Notes: generated by a model from the letters alone, not told the origin. Positions 27,877 through 36,046 are shown, numbered from the stretch's first letter. The stretch is DNA of 64,000 nucleotides from JBGTGG01 sp964398945 (GCA_964398945.1 CAYNOT010000012.1:98987-162986), one strand, 5' to 3'. Translations and numbers: made by a program.

Positions 27877-28037
27877 AGTTTTAAAGTTTTGTTTAATAAT
27901 ACCAGATGGCTGATCATAACTATACCAAACTTTGGAAAACCCGTTTCATTTTAGCAATCAAACACTTAGGATAGTATATGGGTTTTTAATTGTGGAATTA
28001 TATCCTCATCAGATGTGCATGATGTGGAGTGATGCAA

Positions 28038-29090
28038 TCATTTTTTCAGATCCCCCAAAAGGATGCCCCACGGTTTCATGCCTTCTACTTTATCGCAGAT
28101 TACTTTTATTACCGCAAGGACCGGGATTGCCAAAAACATTCCGGGAACACCGCATAATGCACCGCCAATCAATACCCCGATGATGGTGGCCAGTGCATTG
28201 ATCCGGACTTTGTTGCCCACAATAAGCGGCATTCCAAAATTATTGTCAATCACTTGCACAACGGCCAACACCACACCTACCCAAATGGCGGAACTCACGG
28301 TATCAGAAGTAATCAGCGTGATCAAAATACAAAGAATGTTTGCGGTGAGCATTCCTACATACGGGATTAGGTTTAATAGTGCTGCCAACAATGCCATAAA
28401 GATTGCGTACTTCACCCCAAGAATTAAAAACCCAATTGAATTCAGGGTAAAGACAATTGTGGTCTCTATCAATAGGCCGGTTACATACTTTTGTGAAATC
28501 GTTAGCGAATCTGCCAGCACATCCTCCACCTTGTGTTCAGTATTGTTGCTGAAAGACATGACAATAAACGATTTGATGATAGATCGATAATAAAGGATCA
28601 AGAACGTGTATACCGGAAGCAACACAACATACGCAATGATACCGGTGATGGAGCCTACTGTAACACCGGCAATCTGTGGTGCTTTCTCTTTTAAATTTTC
28701 GAGGCCCTGGCCGATGTATTCATTCTGCTTATTTACACTAATATGTGACCAGGAATTTACCCACTGTTGGAGGGAAACAATAATCTCTGTTAACCTTTCC
28801 TTTAAGGCAGGCAAGTCGTCTGAAAAATTAATTACCTGGGCTGACAAAAAATAAAGCACCCCACCTCCTATTATAATGGTGGTGACCAGCGGTAGCAAAA
28901 TTGAAATTACCATGGGTACCCTCTTCTTCTGCAAGAACCGGACTACCGGCAAAAGAAGTGTGGCCAGTAAGATTGAAAAAAGGATGGGCAAGATCAATTC
29001 CCGGCCAACGTACAATCCTACTGCCAACAAACCAACGGAAAGTAAGCAGTACGCTAGTTTCTGATAGAACGGGGCAGTAGTGGTGGGCAT
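28038..29090 (-). CDS. AI-2E family transporter (YhhT/PerM-like)
   Basis: This 350-residue inner-membrane protein has about eight helices. An N-terminal helix pair (LLSVGLLAVGLYVGRELILP, then PMVISILLPLVTTIIIGGGV) is followed by a soluble amphipathic region (about 80-145). A C-terminal helical bundle contains LIPYVGMLTANI and the terminal GALCGVPGMFLAIPVLAVIK segment typical of the AI-2E exporter (DUF20) family. Members are proposed to export autoinducer-2, ions or other small molecules. The substrate here is unknown. Confidence 0.85.
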   Translation of the reverse strand: MPTTTAPFYQKLAYCLLSVGLLAVGLYVGRELILPILFSILLATLLLPVVRFLQKKRVPMVISILLPLVTTIIIGGGVLYFLSAQVINFSDDLPALKERLTEIIVSLQQWVNSWSHISVNKQNEYIGQGLENLKEKAPQIAGVTVGSITGIIAYVVLLPVYTFLILYYRSIIKSFIVMSFSNNTEHKVEDVLADSLTISQKYVTGLLIETTIVFTLNSIGFLILGVKYAIFMALLAALLNLIPYVGMLTANILCILITLITSDTVSSAIWVGVVLAVVQVIDNNFGMPLIVGNKVRINALATIIGVLIGGALCGVPGMFLAIPVLAVIKVICDKVEGMKPWGILLGDLKK

Positions 29091-29172
29091 GTAAATGGTC
29101 GCGTTAAGTTGATTCGCATTTCAGGATCAATGTAGTGTTCCGAATTGAAATGCACCTGCGGTGCACTCAACT

Positions 29173-29202
29173 ATTAAATCTATACATATTAAATCTATAC
29201 AT
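29173..29202. repeat. Perfect 15-bp tandem repeat
   Basis: The unit ATTAAATCTATACAT occurs twice without a gap (29173-29187 and 29188-29202) in the gap between the AI-2E transporter and the 50-aa membrane protein gene. It could be a slippage product or a pair of binding sites. Confidence 0.6.
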
Positions 29203-29232
29203 GTGTATGGGTCACATGGTGTATGGCCCCCT

Positions 29233-29261
29233 CCAAAAGAAGGAAACCGGGTTAGACCCGG
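29233..29261 (-). terminator. Terminator overlapping the stop codon of the lmo0937-family gene
   Basis: CCGGGT/ACCCGG arms (29247-29252 and 29256-29261) with a 3-base loop are followed on the minus strand by TTTCCTTCTTTT. The stop codon (29252-29254) lies in the loop and the edge of the arm. Confidence 0.6.
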
Positions 29262-29404
29262 CCTCCTCCAATCAATCTAAAAAGGATAGAGATTATCGCC
29301 AACACTAAAAGAATATGGATGAATGCGCCCAAGCTGAAGTAGAAAAAACCAAAAATCCAGCCTATCAATAATATCACTGCAAGAAAATAAAGTAAGTCTC
29401 TCAT
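29252..29404 (-). CDS. 50-aa lmo0937-family membrane protein
   Basis: The protein reads MRDLLYFLAVILLIGWIFGF, then FYFSLGAFIHILLVLAIISI, then LFRLIGGGRV. These two hydrophobic helices and the Gly-rich end match the small lmo0937/DUF5670 membrane family that is common in Bacteroidota. The function is unknown and expression is usually linked to stress. A sigma-54-like element (29440-29455) lies 35 bases upstream of the ATG. The gene ends within its own terminator hairpin. Confidence 0.85.
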   Translation of the reverse strand: MRDLLYFLAVILLIGWIFGFFYFSLGAFIHILLVLAIISILFRLIGGGRV

Positions 29405-29439
29405 AATTAACGTGTTTTTGTTTATTCAGTGAAACCCAA

Positions 29440-29455
29440 AGGAATAGTCGTGCCA
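29440..29455 (-). promoter_or_regulatory. Sigma-54-like promoter of the lmo0937-family gene
   Basis: On the minus strand the element reads TGGCACGACTATTCCT. The -24 half (TGGCACG) is perfect and the -12 half differs from TTGCT at one base (G to C at the key GC pair). The position, 35 bases before the ATG, is right. The -12 mismatch lowers confidence. Confidence 0.5.
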
Positions 29456-29559
29456 ACCCGGCCAACTGTTTAAATGCTAGAAAAGGTGGTGATTGTGTGT
29501 AAAATATTCCACAGTAGTGTAGCTTTGATGGAACAACCCCTGTTATCCGATTCTGCACA

Positions 29560-29575
29560 TGGCATACCATGAGCT
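29560..29575 (+). promoter_or_regulatory. Weak sigma-54-like element before the receiver/NtrC genes
   Basis: TGGCATACCATGAGCT keeps TGGCA and GCT with the correct 10-base GG-to-GC spacing, but the two bases before GC are not TT. It lies 67 bases before the small ORF at 29643 and 224 bases before the receiver gene. Confidence 0.3.
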
Positions 29576-29642
29576 TGTATACAGCGGATTATTGCAAACT
29601 GGCATGTTTTTCACTCCATCAATCATGATAAACCGATGTAAT

Positions 29643-29777
29643 ATGATTGATGTTCTGAAAATATTTTCAGCAGTGGTAATTGGATACTTAATGTTTTTAG
29701 GTTCATTGATTTTCCTTTTAAGAAGTTTTTTCCCATTTGCCGACAAGAAAAGAGCAGAAGACATGTTAAGAAAATAA
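29643..29777 (+). CDS. Possible 44-aa membrane peptide
   Basis: From the ATG at 29643 the frame encodes MIDVLKIFSAVVIGYLMFLG, then a short hydrophobic segment and a charged tail (PFADKKRAEDMLRK). This is a single-helix protein with a basic C-terminus. It ends 22 bases before the receiver gene on the same strand and may be co-transcribed. There is no family evidence; the ORF could be chance, though its helix-plus-charged-tail shape and spacing favour a real gene. Confidence 0.4.
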   Translation: MIDVLKIFSAVVIGYLMFLGSLIFLLRSFFPFADKKRAEDMLRK

Positions 29778-29799
29778 TTGTAAGTTTCTGAAGGGTGTT

Positions 29800-30156
29800 A
29801 TGGAAAAAGTCCTGGTTGTAGATGATGAACAAGATATATGTATTTTGATATCCAAATTCCTTCAGACCCATGGAGCATCTGCTGACTACGCGTTAAACAT
29901 TTCAGATGCCCTTGTTAAAGCCACCACAGGATGCTACGGATTGTTCATTATTGACCTCAACCTGGCAGGCAGCTCAGGCTATGATTTGATCGCAAAGTTG
30001 AAAGAGATGAAAATTACGTCAAAAATTATTTTGATTAGTGCCCATGATAGTGAAGCCCGAAATGCCATTGAAAAAGGGGCTGATTACTTTATCCCAAAAC
30101 CTCTTTCAAGAAATTCATTGAACGAAGCGCTCCAGAATATTAATTTTACAAATTAG
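29800..30156 (+). CDS. Single-domain response regulator receiver
   Basis: This 118-residue CheY-like receiver domain has no output domain. The acidic pocket is VDDEQD, the phospho-Asp lies in FIIDLNLAG, the conserved Ser in ILISAHD and the Lys in FIPKPLS. It probably works as a phospho-relay or by protein-protein contact. It lies 20 bases before the NtrC-type regulator gene on the same strand, and no kinase gene is present in this cluster. Confidence 0.85.
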   Translation: MEKVLVVDDEQDICILISKFLQTHGASADYALNISDALVKATTGCYGLFIIDLNLAGSSGYDLIAKLKEMKITSKIILISAHDSEARNAIEKGADYFIPKPLSRNSLNEALQNINFTN

Positions 30157-30176
30157 AAACCAATTAATTGAATTAC

Positions 30177-31562
30177 ATGCCCAGCATATTAATAATCGAT
30201 GATGACAAGGACATCTGTCTCACACTTTCTAATTTTTTAAGTAAAAACGGTTATCAGGTAGAAGTTGCCCATAAAGGTGAAGAGGGGCTTCAAATCTTAA
30301 GGAACCATAATTTTGACCTTATCCTCTGCGATTACCGTCTGCCCGATTATACCGGCCTGGAGGTGTTGCAGAAAATAAAAATCCTTTCGCCATTTGTAGC
30401 TGTGGTCATTATCACCGGGTATTCCGATGTCCGCACCGCAGTGGAGACTTTTCGATACGGGGCGAATGATTATGTTACAAAACCGTTGTTTCCGGACGAA
30501 CTTCTGGTGACCATTAAGGAAACACTTGAAAAGAACCGGAACAAAACCGAACAACAAGCTTCACCCGCAAAAGCCCGGGACAGGAAAGAGTCATCAGCAT
30601 TATCAACGGAAAAATTTATTGTAGGGGAAAGCACACAATCCCAAACCGTGCAAAAGTACATTACGCTGATCGCTCCATCCGACATGTCAGTGATCATTCA
30701 AGGCGAAACCGGTACGGGAAAAGAATTTGTGGCGCAATCCATCCACCGCATGAGCGAACGAAAGAATGGCCCATTTGTCGCCATTGATTGTGGGGCCCTT
30801 CCAAAAGAACTGGCAGGAAGCGAATTGTTTGGCCATGTCAAAGGGGCTTTTACCGGGGCCATTTCCGATAAACCGGGAAGTTTCGAAATCGCCAACGGAG
30901 GCACTATCTTCCTCGATGAAATTGGAAACCTTTCGTATGACAACCAGGTGAAATTATTGCGCGTTATCCAGGAACGAATGGTAAAACGCATTGGCGCTAC
31001 GAAAGACACAAAAATTGATGTACGCATTATCACGGCTACCAATGAAGACTTAAGCCTCGCGATCAAGGAAAGCCGGTTTCGTGAAGATCTTTACCATCGC
31101 TTGAATGAATTTAAAATCCAGCTTTCCCCATTGCGGGAACGCAAAGAGGACATTTTGGTTTTCGCTGAATATTTTTTGAAGAAAGCAAATATCTCCTTGA
31201 ACAAAGACGTCAAATCGTTCTCTGATTCCGTGGTTGAATATTTTAAAAAGTATTATTGGCATGGCAATTTGCGCGAGTTGGCCAATGTGGTGAAGCGTTC
31301 TGTCCTGTTATCTACAACAGACCAGGTATTGCCCGAAAGTTTGCCCAACGAAATTATCACTGTGGAATTCGCGCAATCAACCCAGGAAGAAGAAGGAGAA
31401 GATAAGGGTATTTTAAAGACAGTAGCCGGGTCAGCTGAGCGACAAGCAATTATTGAAGCGTTGGAGAAAGTTTCCTTCAACAAATCAAAAGCTGCCGCCT
31501 TGTTGAACATTGACCGAAAGACATTGTACAACAAACTAAAACTTTATAATATTCCCAAATAA
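30177..31562 (+). CDS. NtrC-family sigma-54 response regulator (second)
   Basis: This regulator of about 461 residues has a receiver (about 1-120; acidic pocket DDDKD, phospho-Asp in LILCDYRLPD, Lys in YVTKPLFP). The AAA+ domain (about 150-385) has GETGTGKE, an intact GAFTGA loop and GGTIFLDEIGN. A Fis-type HTH ends it (NKSKAAALLNIDRKTLYNKL). The frame begins at a TTG at 30168; I use the ATG at 30177 (MPSILIIDDD). It probably forms an operon with the single-domain receiver. The partner kinase is not next to it; the GAF kinase at 24952 or a distant kinase could serve. Confidence 0.92.
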   Translation: MPSILIIDDDKDICLTLSNFLSKNGYQVEVAHKGEEGLQILRNHNFDLILCDYRLPDYTGLEVLQKIKILSPFVAVVIITGYSDVRTAVETFRYGANDYVTKPLFPDELLVTIKETLEKNRNKTEQQASPAKARDRKESSALSTEKFIVGESTQSQTVQKYITLIAPSDMSVIIQGETGTGKEFVAQSIHRMSERKNGPFVAIDCGALPKELAGSELFGHVKGAFTGAISDKPGSFEIANGGTIFLDEIGNLSYDNQVKLLRVIQERMVKRIGATKDTKIDVRIITATNEDLSLAIKESRFREDLYHRLNEFKIQLSPLRERKEDILVFAEYFLKKANISLNKDVKSFSDSVVEYFKKYYWHGNLRELANVVKRSVLLSTTDQVLPESLPNEIITVEFAQSTQEEEGEDKGILKTVAGSAERQAIIEALEKVSFNKSKAAALLNIDRKTLYNKLKLYNIPK

Positions 31563-31600
31563 GTGTTCATCAAGAGTTGGTTTAACGAAACCTTATTCAT

Positions 31601-31638
31601 AAAAAAAGCCCACGTCCAACTAAAACGTGGGCTTTTAT
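31601..31638. terminator. Bidirectional terminator between convergent genes
   Basis: AAAAGCCCACGT and ACGTGGGCTTTT (31604-31615 and 31625-31636) form a 12-base stem with a 9-base loop. The A-run on the left and T-run on the right let it act in both directions, for the NtrC-type gene (plus) and the porin-like gene (minus). Confidence 0.9.
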
Positions 31639-31652
31639 ATTACATTTTCAGG

Positions 31653-32297
31653 TTAATGATTGTGCATTAAATTAAACGCCACAAACACCTGGGCATTTGA
31701 ATTTTTCGAATCACCGATCAAAGCCCTTGATACATCATCATCCGCAATCTTTGCCAATCCGTAATTATAGCGTGCACCAATTTGCACCGGGCCGAAATTA
31801 AAGCCGACACCACCCGTTAATCCATAGTCGAATGAATTTAAACGGTCTTTATTAACCTCTTGATTCCCTGAACCCCAATCGCCATTGTATTCAATATTGG
31901 CTTGAAGCAAGTAACTGGCATAACCACCCAAATGAATTTCAGCGGTCTCACCAAGTTTAATTACTGCCAACACCGGAAGGTCCAGGTAGTTAAGGTTGTA
32001 TTTTACTTCCTGGTCAAATACTCCGTCATAATATGCACGTGAGCCTTTCGTAGAATACAATAACTCCAATTGAAGGGCTGCCGCATCACCCGATATTACC
32101 TCGCCAAAAAAACCAACATTGAACCCATAGCGCGCATTCTCATCATTCACATCATCAATGTAAAGATTACTAACATTTAGTCCACCTTTTATACCGGCCT
32201 TTCTGGGGCTTTGCCCAAATGCGAGGGAGGATGAGAATACCATTGCAACAATTGCCATTAGCATCATACCGGCAATCTTCTTTTTTTTCATTTCCAT
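31653..32297 (-). CDS. Outer-membrane beta-barrel (porin/PorT-like)
   Basis: This 214-residue protein has a signal peptide ending in SLAFGQ, followed by alternating amphipathic strands that begin KAGIKGGLNVSNLYID and end in an aromatic-polar motif (AQVFVAFNLMHNH). This is typical of the eight-stranded OMP_b-brl_2/PorT-like barrels of Bacteroidota. The function is unknown; such barrels are often induced by envelope stress. It shares the bidirectional terminator with the NtrC-type gene. Confidence 0.8.
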   Translation of the reverse strand: MEMKKKKIAGMMLMAIVAMVFSSSLAFGQSPRKAGIKGGLNVSNLYIDDVNDENARYGFNVGFFGEVISGDAAALQLELLYSTKGSRAYYDGVFDQEVKYNLNYLDLPVLAVIKLGETAEIHLGGYASYLLQANIEYNGDWGSGNQEVNKDRLNSFDYGLTGGVGFNFGPVQIGARYNYGLAKIADDDVSRALIGDSKNSNAQVFVAFNLMHNH

Positions 32298-32571
32298 AAT
32301 TCTCTATTTGGTTATAATTATTCGTGGAAGGGAAAGAAAAAATTGCGCCATACTTCTTTACGCATGACAATGCTGGTTTTCTTATTGCAAAGCGTGAATT
32401 ATTAAGCACCAAATTCCACAATACGTAGACTGCTCACCTCAACCCAATAATCAGTAAGTAATTTTCAGGCAGGTTAAAATGTGTGTGGCGAAGTAAACAG
32501 AGTGTGTCAAAAAATCCTCACTATTTGTAGAAAAAGCACATTTTATTGTGCGCCCATCCGCTTTCAGTATC

Positions 32572-32587
32572 TGGACTTGCTTTTGCA
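32572..32587 (+). promoter_or_regulatory. Sigma-54 promoter of the five-gene stress operon
   Basis: TGGACTTGCTTTTGCA keeps TGG and a perfect TTGCA with exact -24/-12 spacing, and ends 25 bases before the ATG at 32613. The bases between differ from the CAC of the consensus. An inverted repeat, GCACA-N6-TGTGC, lies just upstream (32536-32551). Confidence 0.6.
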
Positions 32588-32612
32588 ACACGTAAAAAAA
32601 AACAAACTAGCT

Positions 32613-32822
32613 ATGAAAACTTTTGGAATTGTCTTAATAATAATCGGAGTCGTCATGACCGTCTTTACAGGATTTAACGTCATTACAAAAAAAGAAATAC
32701 TTGATGTTGGCCCGGTTGAAATCAGCAAAGAAGAAAAAACCCCGATCTACTGGTCCCCTGTTACAGGTCTTATCCTGGCAGCAATTGGCGGAGTGGTGGT
32801 ATTCGCGGGAAGGAAGAGATAG
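32613..32822 (+). CDS. Small two-helix membrane protein
   Basis: This 69-residue protein has a first helix at 3-22 (KTFGIVLIIIGVVMTVFTGF), a polar loop with DVGPVEISKEEKTPIYWSP and a second helix at about 48-65 ending in GRKR. This layout belongs to a common Bacteroidota family of small inner-membrane proteins of unknown function. The start is the ATG just behind the sigma-54 element; an upstream in-frame start at 32481 would lie before the promoter. It is the first gene of a run of five closely spaced genes that ends at the terminator at 35289. Confidence 0.75.
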   Translation: MKTFGIVLIIIGVVMTVFTGFNVITKKEILDVGPVEISKEEKTPIYWSPVTGLILAAIGGVVVFAGRKR

Positions 32823-32877
32823 GCACGAAATTTTTTGTAAAAAATAAACATTTGTGAAACCAATAAAAACCCATGTT

Positions 32878-33345
32878 ATGAAAGTGTATAATTTTTTATA
32901 TACAGACGGCAGAGATGTAGTAGTAACTGATTCTCAATTGCAGGCTAAAGGTTCGCGTTATTCACTAAAGGGAATAACAGATTTTGGATTGACGATCATT
33001 AAACCAAAAATACTTCCGGGCTTATTGATTGCTTTACTCGGGGGATTTTTAATAGTAGATGCATTTCTTTTTGTCATACCGGATTCCTTTATGGAAAGTT
33101 TTCTTCTGCCTACCACCGGTGAAGGAAGGGTAGAAATGGAATTGATTGTTGGGATCTCCGCGTTCCTGATAGGAGCTGGTTACATACTTCTTTCACGGAA
33201 AAAATATGCACTCCGCATTGAAACTGCTGAAGGCGATAAAAATGTAGTGATATCGAAAAAGAAAGAATACATCGACCAGGTAATTGCGGCCTTGCAAAAA
33301 GCGAAGGACAGCTGGCGGCTTAAAACCCGAAAAGTAAGCCGGTAA
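32878..33345 (+). CDS. DUF6232-like membrane protein
   Basis: This protein of about 155 residues begins with a beta-hairpin segment (NFLYTDGRDVVVTDSQLQA, YSLKGITDFGLTI), followed by two membrane helices (about 45-65 and 90-110) and a second short beta segment. This is the DUF6232 layout. The function is unknown. A GTG at 32854 opens the frame, but the ATG at 32878 gives the family start MKVYNFLYTDGRDV. It is the second gene of the operon, with a 55-base gap before it. Confidence 0.65.
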   Translation: MKVYNFLYTDGRDVVVTDSQLQAKGSRYSLKGITDFGLTIIKPKILPGLLIALLGGFLIVDAFLFVIPDSFMESFLLPTTGEGRVEMELIVGISAFLIGAGYILLSRKKYALRIETAEGDKNVVISKKKEYIDQVIAALQKAKDSWRLKTRKVSR

Positions 33346-33370
33346 TATAATTTTCAACCAACAGCCAAAA

Positions 33371-34237
33371 ATGAAACACGATATGAATACCAACACATTA
33401 TATAAAGTCGTAAATGGTGTGAGCATAGCTTACACTGACACGGGCAATAGTGGGGATATCCCGGTGGTTTTTATCCATGGGTTTCCGCTGGACAAGTCAA
33501 TGTGGAATGGCCAACTTCAGGCCTGCTCCGGAAAGTACAGAACTATCGCGTATGATATCCGCGGGTTCGGGGAGTCGGAAGAAGGATCAGCAGGCTATTC
33601 AATTGACTTGTTTACAAAGGACCTGTTGGAATTTATGAATGCGCTTGAAATAGAAAAAGCGGTCCTCATTGGTTTTTCAATGGGCGGATATATTGCCCTG
33701 AACGCGATGCGAAAATTCCCTGAAAAAATTATCGGGCTGGTGTTGGCAGATACACAATGCCAGGCAGATACTGAAGAAGCATACGAGAAGCGGATGAAAA
33801 CATGTGAAAAAATCAGAAGGGAAAGTATATCGGTGTATGCTGACGAAGTACTCCCTGCCTTGTTGGCAACGAGTGAAGAGGGAAGTGACAACTCCAACAC
33901 GATCATCGCCATGCGAACGATCATTGAAAGCACATCAAAAGATGTGTTGTGCAATACCCTTGTTGCAATGGCCAACCGGGAAGCGACTTGTGGTACGCTC
34001 AAAAACATTACGGTCCCTACCCTGCTGCTCGTTGGTGAAGATGATACACTCACGCCTGTAGAAAAATCGGAAAGCATGAATGCTGAAATCCCCGGGGCTA
34101 CGTTGCATGTCATTCCATATTCCAAACACCTTTCCAATATCGACAACCCTGAAATTTTTAACAGGCACCTCGGTGCTTTTCTTCAGCGCATCCATAAACA
34201 ACGAAGTCATTTACCGGAGGGATCAGAAGTAAAATAA
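33371..34237 (+). CDS. Alpha/beta hydrolase
   Basis: This 288-residue cytosolic hydrolase has the oxyanion motif FIHGFPLD, the nucleophile elbow GFSMGG (Ser), the acid in VGEDDTLTP and the catalytic His in YSKHLSNIDNP. A cap region lies at about 145-200. It resembles RsbQ-like and 3-oxoadipate enol-lactonase-like enzymes; the substrate is unknown. RsbQ-type hydrolases belong to stress-signalling circuits, which suits its neighbours Dps and DUF6232. The gaps of 25 and 37 bases on either side support one operon. Confidence 0.85.
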   Translation: MKHDMNTNTLYKVVNGVSIAYTDTGNSGDIPVVFIHGFPLDKSMWNGQLQACSGKYRTIAYDIRGFGESEEGSAGYSIDLFTKDLLEFMNALEIEKAVLIGFSMGGYIALNAMRKFPEKIIGLVLADTQCQADTEEAYEKRMKTCEKIRRESISVYADEVLPALLATSEEGSDNSNTIIAMRTIIESTSKDVLCNTLVAMANREATCGTLKNITVPTLLLVGEDDTLTPVEKSESMNAEIPGATLHVIPYSKHLSNIDNPEIFNRHLGAFLQRIHKQRSHLPEGSEVK

Positions 34238-34274
34238 ATCTTCAGGATTAAACGAAAAACTTAAAACAGATACC

Positions 34275-34814
34275 ATGGGCAAGACTATAGAGAAAAAAAG
34301 GAACGTACCCCAAACGCAACTTGATAATTCAATGGCCAAAGCACAACCTGTAAAAATGGGATGGAGTTCCCCTGAGATATCAGCGATCACAGAGCAGCTC
34401 AACATTTTACTGGCCAACTATTCGATACACTATCAGAAGTTGCGTAGTTTTCATTGGAATGTAAAAGGATCGGATTTTTTCGACTTGCACGAAAAGTTTG
34501 AGCTGCAATACACGCAAGCATTGAACCACATTGATGCGATTGCGGAAAGGATCCGGATTTTTGGCGAAGCACCCTACAGCACGTTGAAAAAATACCTGGA
34601 AATATCCGAAATAAAGGAAACCAGTTCCCAACTGGAATCCGACTTAATGGTACGTGAAATGCTGACCGACTATACCATCTTGTTAAAATATATGGAGAAG
34701 GTGGTGGAGGTATCATCCAGGCATGCCGATTCAGGAACAGAGAGTATGATCAAATCATACATCAATTCCATTGAAAAGCATCATTGGATGTTTACGGCTT
34801 TTCTTGCGAGATAA
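34275..34814 (+). CDS. dps: Dps-family ferritin-like DNA/iron protein
   Basis: This 179-residue protein stores iron and protects DNA from oxidative damage. The ferroxidase-site motif is present (HWNVKGSDFFDLHEKFE, about 70-86), with the further helix signature NHIDAIAERIRIFGEAPY. A basic N-terminal tail of about 30 residues (KTIEKKRNVPQTQ) may bind DNA. It is the fourth gene of the sigma-54 operon candidate. Its presence makes a stress or stationary-phase role for the operon likely. Confidence 0.9.
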   Translation: MGKTIEKKRNVPQTQLDNSMAKAQPVKMGWSSPEISAITEQLNILLANYSIHYQKLRSFHWNVKGSDFFDLHEKFELQYTQALNHIDAIAERIRIFGEAPYSTLKKYLEISEIKETSSQLESDLMVREMLTDYTILLKYMEKVVEVSSRHADSGTESMIKSYINSIEKHHWMFTAFLAR

Positions 34815-34856
34815 GTAATGAAAAACAATAAAAACCCCCGACCAACCCTTATTACT

Positions 34857-35264
34857 ATGAAAAACTTTGGAATTCTTAAAGTGGCTTGCACCGCCATCCT
34901 GATGGTAATGCTATTAGTCGCTACAAATATTATTTCGCCATCCGACACGTGGAAACTCCTGGGCACGCGGGTGGTTGATTTTTCCATTGACTATGATGTA
35001 ATAGAAGTCAATCAGAACGCTGTTTTTACCGCCTTAAAAATAAAAGTCAAAGAAGGAAAGGTGAACGTGCATAAGTCAACGATTCATTTTGCAAACGGTG
35101 ACAAGCAAGACATCGATTTGCCTAATCTCCTTACAGAAGCTAATGATGGAAAGATGATAGAACTTGACGGTAATGAACGCATTATCAATAAAATCGGATT
35201 TTGGTATGATACCAACTCAAAATCCGATCTGCGGGGAGTGATTGAAGTATGGGGGAAAAAATAA
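34857..35264 (+). CDS. Exported YaaI/DUF2541-like protein
   Basis: This exported beta-rich protein has about 135 residues. The signal (MKNFGILKVACTAILMVMLL) is followed by a domain with WKLLGTRVVDFSIDYDVIEV, VFTALKIKVKEG, KSTIHFANGD and KIGFWYDTNSK...GVIEVWGKK, a layout like the YaaI/DUF2541 family. An in-frame ATG at 34818 is possible, but 34857 starts the signal peptide cleanly. It is the last gene of the operon and is followed by a strong terminator. Confidence 0.6.
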   Translation: MKNFGILKVACTAILMVMLLVATNIISPSDTWKLLGTRVVDFSIDYDVIEVNQNAVFTALKIKVKEGKVNVHKSTIHFANGDKQDIDLPNLLTEANDGKMIELDGNERIINKIGFWYDTNSKSDLRGVIEVWGKK

Positions 35265-35288
35265 AGGTATTTACGGAGCCCTCTCGAA

Positions 35289-35316
35289 AGCCCTCCACAT
35301 GTGGAGGGCTTTTTTG
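35289..35316 (+). terminator. Strong terminator of the stress operon
   Basis: AGCCCTCCAC and GTGGAGGGCT (35289-35298 and 35301-35310) form a perfect GC-rich stem followed by a run of six T. Confidence 0.9.
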
Positions 35317-35408
35317 ATGTGGAATTTTCTCCAATCTTATGGGGAAATTTCCTCTACACAAACACCAAAAACGATCCCTGTAAAGTATCTGAAAGCGTGA
35401 TTTTATAT

Positions 35409-35424
35409 TGGCATTGTATTTTCG
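35409..35424 (+). promoter_or_regulatory. Promoter-like element upstream of ytxH
   Basis: TGGCATTGTATTTTCG has a near-perfect -24 half, but the -12 half lacks the GC pair (TC instead). The same bases include TATTTTCG, one mismatch from the Bacteroidota -7 box TAnnTTTG. It is either a poor sigma-54 site or a housekeeping promoter, 60 bases before the ytxH ATG. Confidence 0.3.
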
Positions 35425-35484
35425 AGGGTTCCTGTCAAAAGACACTCGTATATCGCGAGCAGATAACATTAAACTAAAAAAACT

Positions 35485-35745
35485 ATGGAAGCTAAAAATT
35501 TGATTGGAGGAATGTTGGTCGGAACGGCCATAGGGGTAGCAGTGGGTATTTTGTTTGCACCAACAAGCGGTAAGCAAACCAGAAAAAAAATTGTGAGCAA
35601 ATCCAATGACTTAATCACGGATTTGAAGAAAACAGTTGAATCATCTATTGATTCTTTGCGATCACAATATAACAATGGTGTAGACCATACCACCAAACGT
35701 AGTAAGGAAGTTATTTCCAAAATAGGAGAGCAAGCGAAAGTTTAA
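35485..35745 (+). CDS. YtxH-domain stress protein
   Basis: This 86-residue protein has one N-terminal membrane helix (NLIGGMLVGTAIGVAVGILF) followed by the YtxH signature FAPTSGKQTRKKI and a helical tail rich in Lys and Ser. YtxH proteins are general-stress proteins of unknown mechanism. It forms a probable unit with csbD and the following lipoprotein gene (gaps of 67 and 48 bases). Confidence 0.85.
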   Translation: MEAKNLIGGMLVGTAIGVAVGILFAPTSGKQTRKKIVSKSNDLITDLKKTVESSIDSLRSQYNNGVDHTTKRSKEVISKIGEQAKV

Positions 35746-35812
35746 GGGCTGCAAGGGTCCGATACGCAAGCACCAATTCAATTTTTTAATAATCACTAAT
35801 AGCAATAAAATT

Positions 35813-35998
35813 ATGAATAGTTTAAGATTAAAAGGTTCCTGGAACGAGGTGAAGGGCAAGTTAAAACAAAAGTACGGTGAGCTGACCGACAATGATTTGG
35901 TCTTTGCAGAAGGCAAAGAAGATGAGATGTTGGGAAGGCTTCAAACCAAGCTTGGAAAAACAAAAGACGAAATCCGAAAGGAAATCGCTGATCTATAA
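35813..35998 (+). CDS. CsbD-family stress protein
   Basis: This 61-residue cytosolic protein has the CsbD pattern: WNEVKGKLKQKYGELTDNDL, then EGKEDEMLGRLQTKLGK and a KDEIRKEI helix. CsbD-like proteins are induced in general stress; the molecular role is unknown. It lies between ytxH and a coiled-coil lipoprotein gene. Confidence 0.85.
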   Translation: MNSLRLKGSWNEVKGKLKQKYGELTDNDLVFAEGKEDEMLGRLQTKLGKTKDEIRKEIADL

Positions 35999-36046
35999 GA
36001 TAAAGAGTAAGAGCAAGAATTTTTAAACCTAAATAAACTTCAAATT

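Noticed and set aside
32374..32389. A second sigma-54-like element upstream of the stress operon
   Set aside because: It has TGG and TTGCA at the right spacing, but the rest of the -24 half is T-rich and it is 224 bases from the ATG, while 32572-32587 fits better.
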